From: Phycisphaerales bacterium
Lineage (GTDB): Bacteria > Planctomycetota > Phycisphaerae > Phycisphaerales > UBA1924
Assembly (NCBI GenBank): GCA_020850415.1
Contig: JADZER010000030.1
Location: 1-64,000, forward strand
Direction of reading: 5' to 3'
Length of the DNA: 64,000 nt
Shown: positions 62,789 to 64,000 of the stretch, piece after piece
How the letters are laid out: every line of letters starts with the position of its first letter
How positions within the stretch are numbered: position 1 is the first letter of the stretch
Program-made: the position numbers and the translations under genes
Notes under the pieces: generated by a model
What the model was told of the DNA's origin: nothing
What the model saw: the letters and a program-made list of their open reading frames with translations, nothing else
Databases searched by the model: none

Positions 62789-63543
62789 TGCCCCCGGCCG
62801 AGCGAAGCGACGGCCCCGCTTCCGGCCCCCTCTCCCGCCCCCGGCGGGAGAGGGCTGGGGTGAGGGCTTCTTCTTCTACGCCTTCTCCCTCCCCTACACC
62901 TCCCCCTCCTACTTCCTCTTCGCCTTCCGGCCCCCTCTCCCGCCCCCGGCGGGAGAGGGCTGGGGAGAGGGCTTCTTCTTCTACGCCTTCTCCCTCCCCT
63001 ACACCTCCCCCTCCTACCCCTCTCTCCACCGCCCTCACTCCCTCCTACACCTCCAAGATCCGCGCCCTCGACCTCCGGCACAACACAACCACCCCCGAGC
63101 GCATCCTCTGGTCCCGTCTCCGTGCCGGCAAGTGCTTCGGCATCAAGTTCCGGCGCCAACACCCGCTGGGGGAGTACAGCGCGGACTTCTATTGTCATGA
63201 CGCGGCATTGGTAGTCGAGGTTGACGGCCTGATACACGGTCACCAGCAGGCGCACGATCGGCAGCGGGATGGATGGATGCGTTCGAGGGGGCTGGAGGTC
63301 CTGCGGATCCCGGCGTCGCGGGTCACAGAGGATGTTGACCATGTCGTGGACCGGATCGTGATACTGGTCGAACGGCGGATGGAGGCGCTGCATCCCGGTC
63401 GGTTCACGGAAAAGAAGCGGGAGTTTCTGCAGGAACGAGCGGAGAAGAGTGGGAAGAAGAAAGAGCCCTCTCCCCAACCCTCTCCCGCCGGGGGCGGGAG
63501 AGGGGGCCGGACAGCGCCCGCTGCGCGGGCTCGCAAGGAGTAA
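62788..63543 (+). CDS. DUF559 (PD-(D/E)XK/Vsr-like) protein within a repeat cassette
   Basis: 251 residues from ATG 62788, which overlaps the previous stop (TGATG); a GTG at 62779 is also possible. The DUF559 core lies at about residues 92-190: TTTPERILWSRLRAGKCFGI, KFRRQHPLGEYSADFYCHDA, LVVEVDGLIHGHQQAHDRQR and LEVLRIPASRVTEDVDHVV. D in SADFYC and E-x-D in VVEVDG are the likely active-site residues of this Vsr-like nuclease fold. The N-terminal 80 residues are just two translated repeat copies, and the last 30 are the translated right-hand repeat, so the natural protein may be only the core with its start unclear. The function of DUF559 is unknown. Confidence 0.8.
   Translation: MPPAERSDGPASGPLSRPRRERAGVRASSSTPSPSPTPPPPTSSSPSGPLSRPRRERAGERASSSTPSPSPTPPPPTPLSTALTPSYTSKIRALDLRHNTTTPERILWSRLRAGKCFGIKFRRQHPLGEYSADFYCHDAALVVEVDGLIHGHQQAHDRQRDGWMRSRGLEVLRIPASRVTEDVDHVVDRIVILVERRMEALHPGRFTEKKREFLQERAEKSGKKKEPSPQPSPAGGGRGGRTAPAARARKE
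62821..62912 (+). repeat. Left DUF559-flanking palindromic repeat, copy 1
   Basis: 92 nt, identical to 62926-63017 except at one position, so the pair is a direct duplication with a 105-bp period. It contains the CCTCTCCCGCC/GGCGGGAGAGG palindrome and then CTGGGG, AGGGCTTCTTCTTCTACG. The reverse complement of its first half matches the copies at 13031, 14977 and 63453. Confidence 0.92.
62926..63017 (+). repeat. Left DUF559-flanking palindromic repeat, copy 2
   Basis: Second copy of the 105-bp duplication, ending about 25 nt before the DUF559 core. In inverted orientation to the repeat at 63453-63511, so copy 2 and that repeat bracket the nuclease-like domain. Confidence 0.92.
63453..63511 (-). 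repeat. Right DUF559-flanking palindromic repeat
   Basis: Starts GAAGAAGAAAGAGCCCTCTC, then the perfect CCCTCTCCCGCC/GGCGGGAGAGGG palindrome and GGGGCCGGA. Apart from a few positions it is the reverse complement of the left copies. It lies inside the 3' end of the DUF559 ORF and 35 nt before the next gene. Confidence 0.92.
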
Positions 63544-63546
63544 CCC

Positions 63547-64000
63547 ATGCCCTACGACATCAACGAAACCCACGACCCCAAGCTCGAGAGCTGGGTAGAG
63601 TCGGCGAACGACCCGGAGACGGACTTCCCGATTCAGAACCTGCCGCTTTGCGTGTATGACTTGGAGCCCGGCTTCCAATACACAAAGCGCCGGACCGGGA
63701 TCGTGATTGGCGATGAGGTGCTCGACCTGGGTGAGAGCCACGAACGGGGTTTTCTTCAACTGGATAGCGACGACTCGTATTCTGAACTCGTCGATAGCTT
63801 GTCGTACCCATACCTTGAATTGGACCTGTCTCCTCACGCCCGATTGAGTTTGCGACGCGCATTGACTCGGTTTCTGAGAGTCGACTCGCCGGACAAGCCG
63901 CGGAGCGATTCGGACAAGAATCGGGTCTTGTTCCCGCTCAGCAGCGTGCGTTTGCACTCGCCAGTCGCGGCTCGCGACTACACCGATTTCTACGCCTCCC
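63547..64000 (+). CDS. Fumarylacetoacetase, 5' part (runs off the window)
   Basis: The ORF starts at ATG 63547, with AAGGAG 6 nt upstream (inside the end of the DUF559 ORF), and is open to base 64000, giving 151 codons. The translation begins MPYDINETHDPKLESWVES and continues DFPIQNLPLCVYDLEP, which is the N-terminal domain of fumarylacetoacetase, and reaches VAARDYTDFYAS, the DYTDFY segment at the start of the catalytic domain. The enzyme hydrolyses fumarylacetoacetate to fumarate and acetoacetate, the last step of tyrosine catabolism. Codon use is noticeably less GC-rich than in neighbouring genes (TTG, GAT, TCG, CCA, CTT are frequent). Only the N-terminal third is present. Confidence 0.9.
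   Translation, partial: MPYDINETHDPKLESWVESANDPETDFPIQNLPLCVYDLEPGFQYTKRRTGIVIGDEVLDLGESHERGFLQLDSDDSYSELVDSLSYPYLELDLSPHARLSLRRALTRFLRVDSPDKPRSDSDKNRVLFPLSSVRLHSPVAARDYTDFYAS

Noticed and set aside
62821-63017. PLPPPAGEG-type peptides as a real protein domain
   Set aside because: The same peptides arise wherever this DNA repeat is translated (mannosidase, DUF559 ORF ends), so they reflect the repeat and not a protein family.

Overview
The window looks like chromosomal DNA of a high-GC planctomycete, most likely of the order Phycisphaerales. The signs are a secreted protein ending in a two-repeat dockerin-like tail (DWNADG...VNTLDVL, DVNGDG...VNTLDVL), a secreted protein with a short PEP-CTERM-like tail (PAPAGALALVL then RRRR), orphan prepilin-like proteins starting with [13 protein letters not shown], membrane proteins with a CDRCGYSL/CPECG zinc ribbon, and GC-rich third codon positions almost throughout. 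Genus and species cannot be read from the sequence. No rRNA, tRNA, transposase or CRISPR array was recognised.

Layout. 1-9.5 kb: a proline-rich ORF built partly from dispersed repeats, a membrane protein, a dockerin-tailed secreted protein, obg, a PilZ protein, a Fur-family regulator, a GNAT acetyltransferase, two zinc-ribbon membrane paralogues and ispG. 9.57-10.07 kb: a GxxExxY gene framed by near-perfect 29-nt inverted repeats. 10-14.8 kb: a TraB-like secreted protein with a GspG-like insert and a GH38 alpha-mannosidase carrying a palindromic repeat in frame. 15.1-29.3 kb: a complete chemotaxis cluster. On the minus strand, in transcription order, lie cheA, cheW, a possible small ORF, a large chemoreceptor, cheR, cheD, an HDOD gene, cheY, a cheX-like gene and cheB; divergent on the plus strand are a second cheX-like gene, a second cheY and a fapA (DUF342) gene. 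No flagellar genes are present, so the output could be flagellar, type IV pili or other.

29.4-42.8 kb: a TPR-sulfotransferase gene, then (minus strand) the ribosomal/RNA-polymerase block rplK-rplA-rplJ-rplL, a rho-independent terminator, rpoB, a small two-helix membrane ORF, rpoC and a second terminator-like hairpin. 42.9-56.5 kb: secreted proteins and lipoproteins, an amidohydrolase diverging from a glycosyltransferase, a flavin-reductase-like protein, mraZ without rsmH next to it, about 400 nt of strongly structured DNA with no recognised gene, a CHRD protein, two orphan prepilins around a zinc-ribbon protein, a coiled-coil membrane protein, and ltaE overlapped by ogt. 56.5-64 kb: aconitase, a retropepsin-like secreted protease with an overlapping winged-helix regulator preceded by a palindromic operator candidate, a conserved protein of unknown function, a DUF559 gene framed by inverted palindromic repeats, and the 5' part of a fumarylacetoacetase gene running off the end.

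The observation I rate highest is that two unrelated PD-(D/E)XK-fold genes (GxxExxY and DUF559) are each bracketed by inverted copies of their own repeat family. The DUF559-type repeat also occurs as solo copies, one of them inside the alpha-mannosidase reading frame. This resembles the REP/RAYT arrangement and could be a repeat-nuclease mobility system. Also of interest are the membrane ORF embedded between rpoB and rpoC, the loss of three of four cysteines in the second zinc site of RpoC, and the structured region after mraZ.
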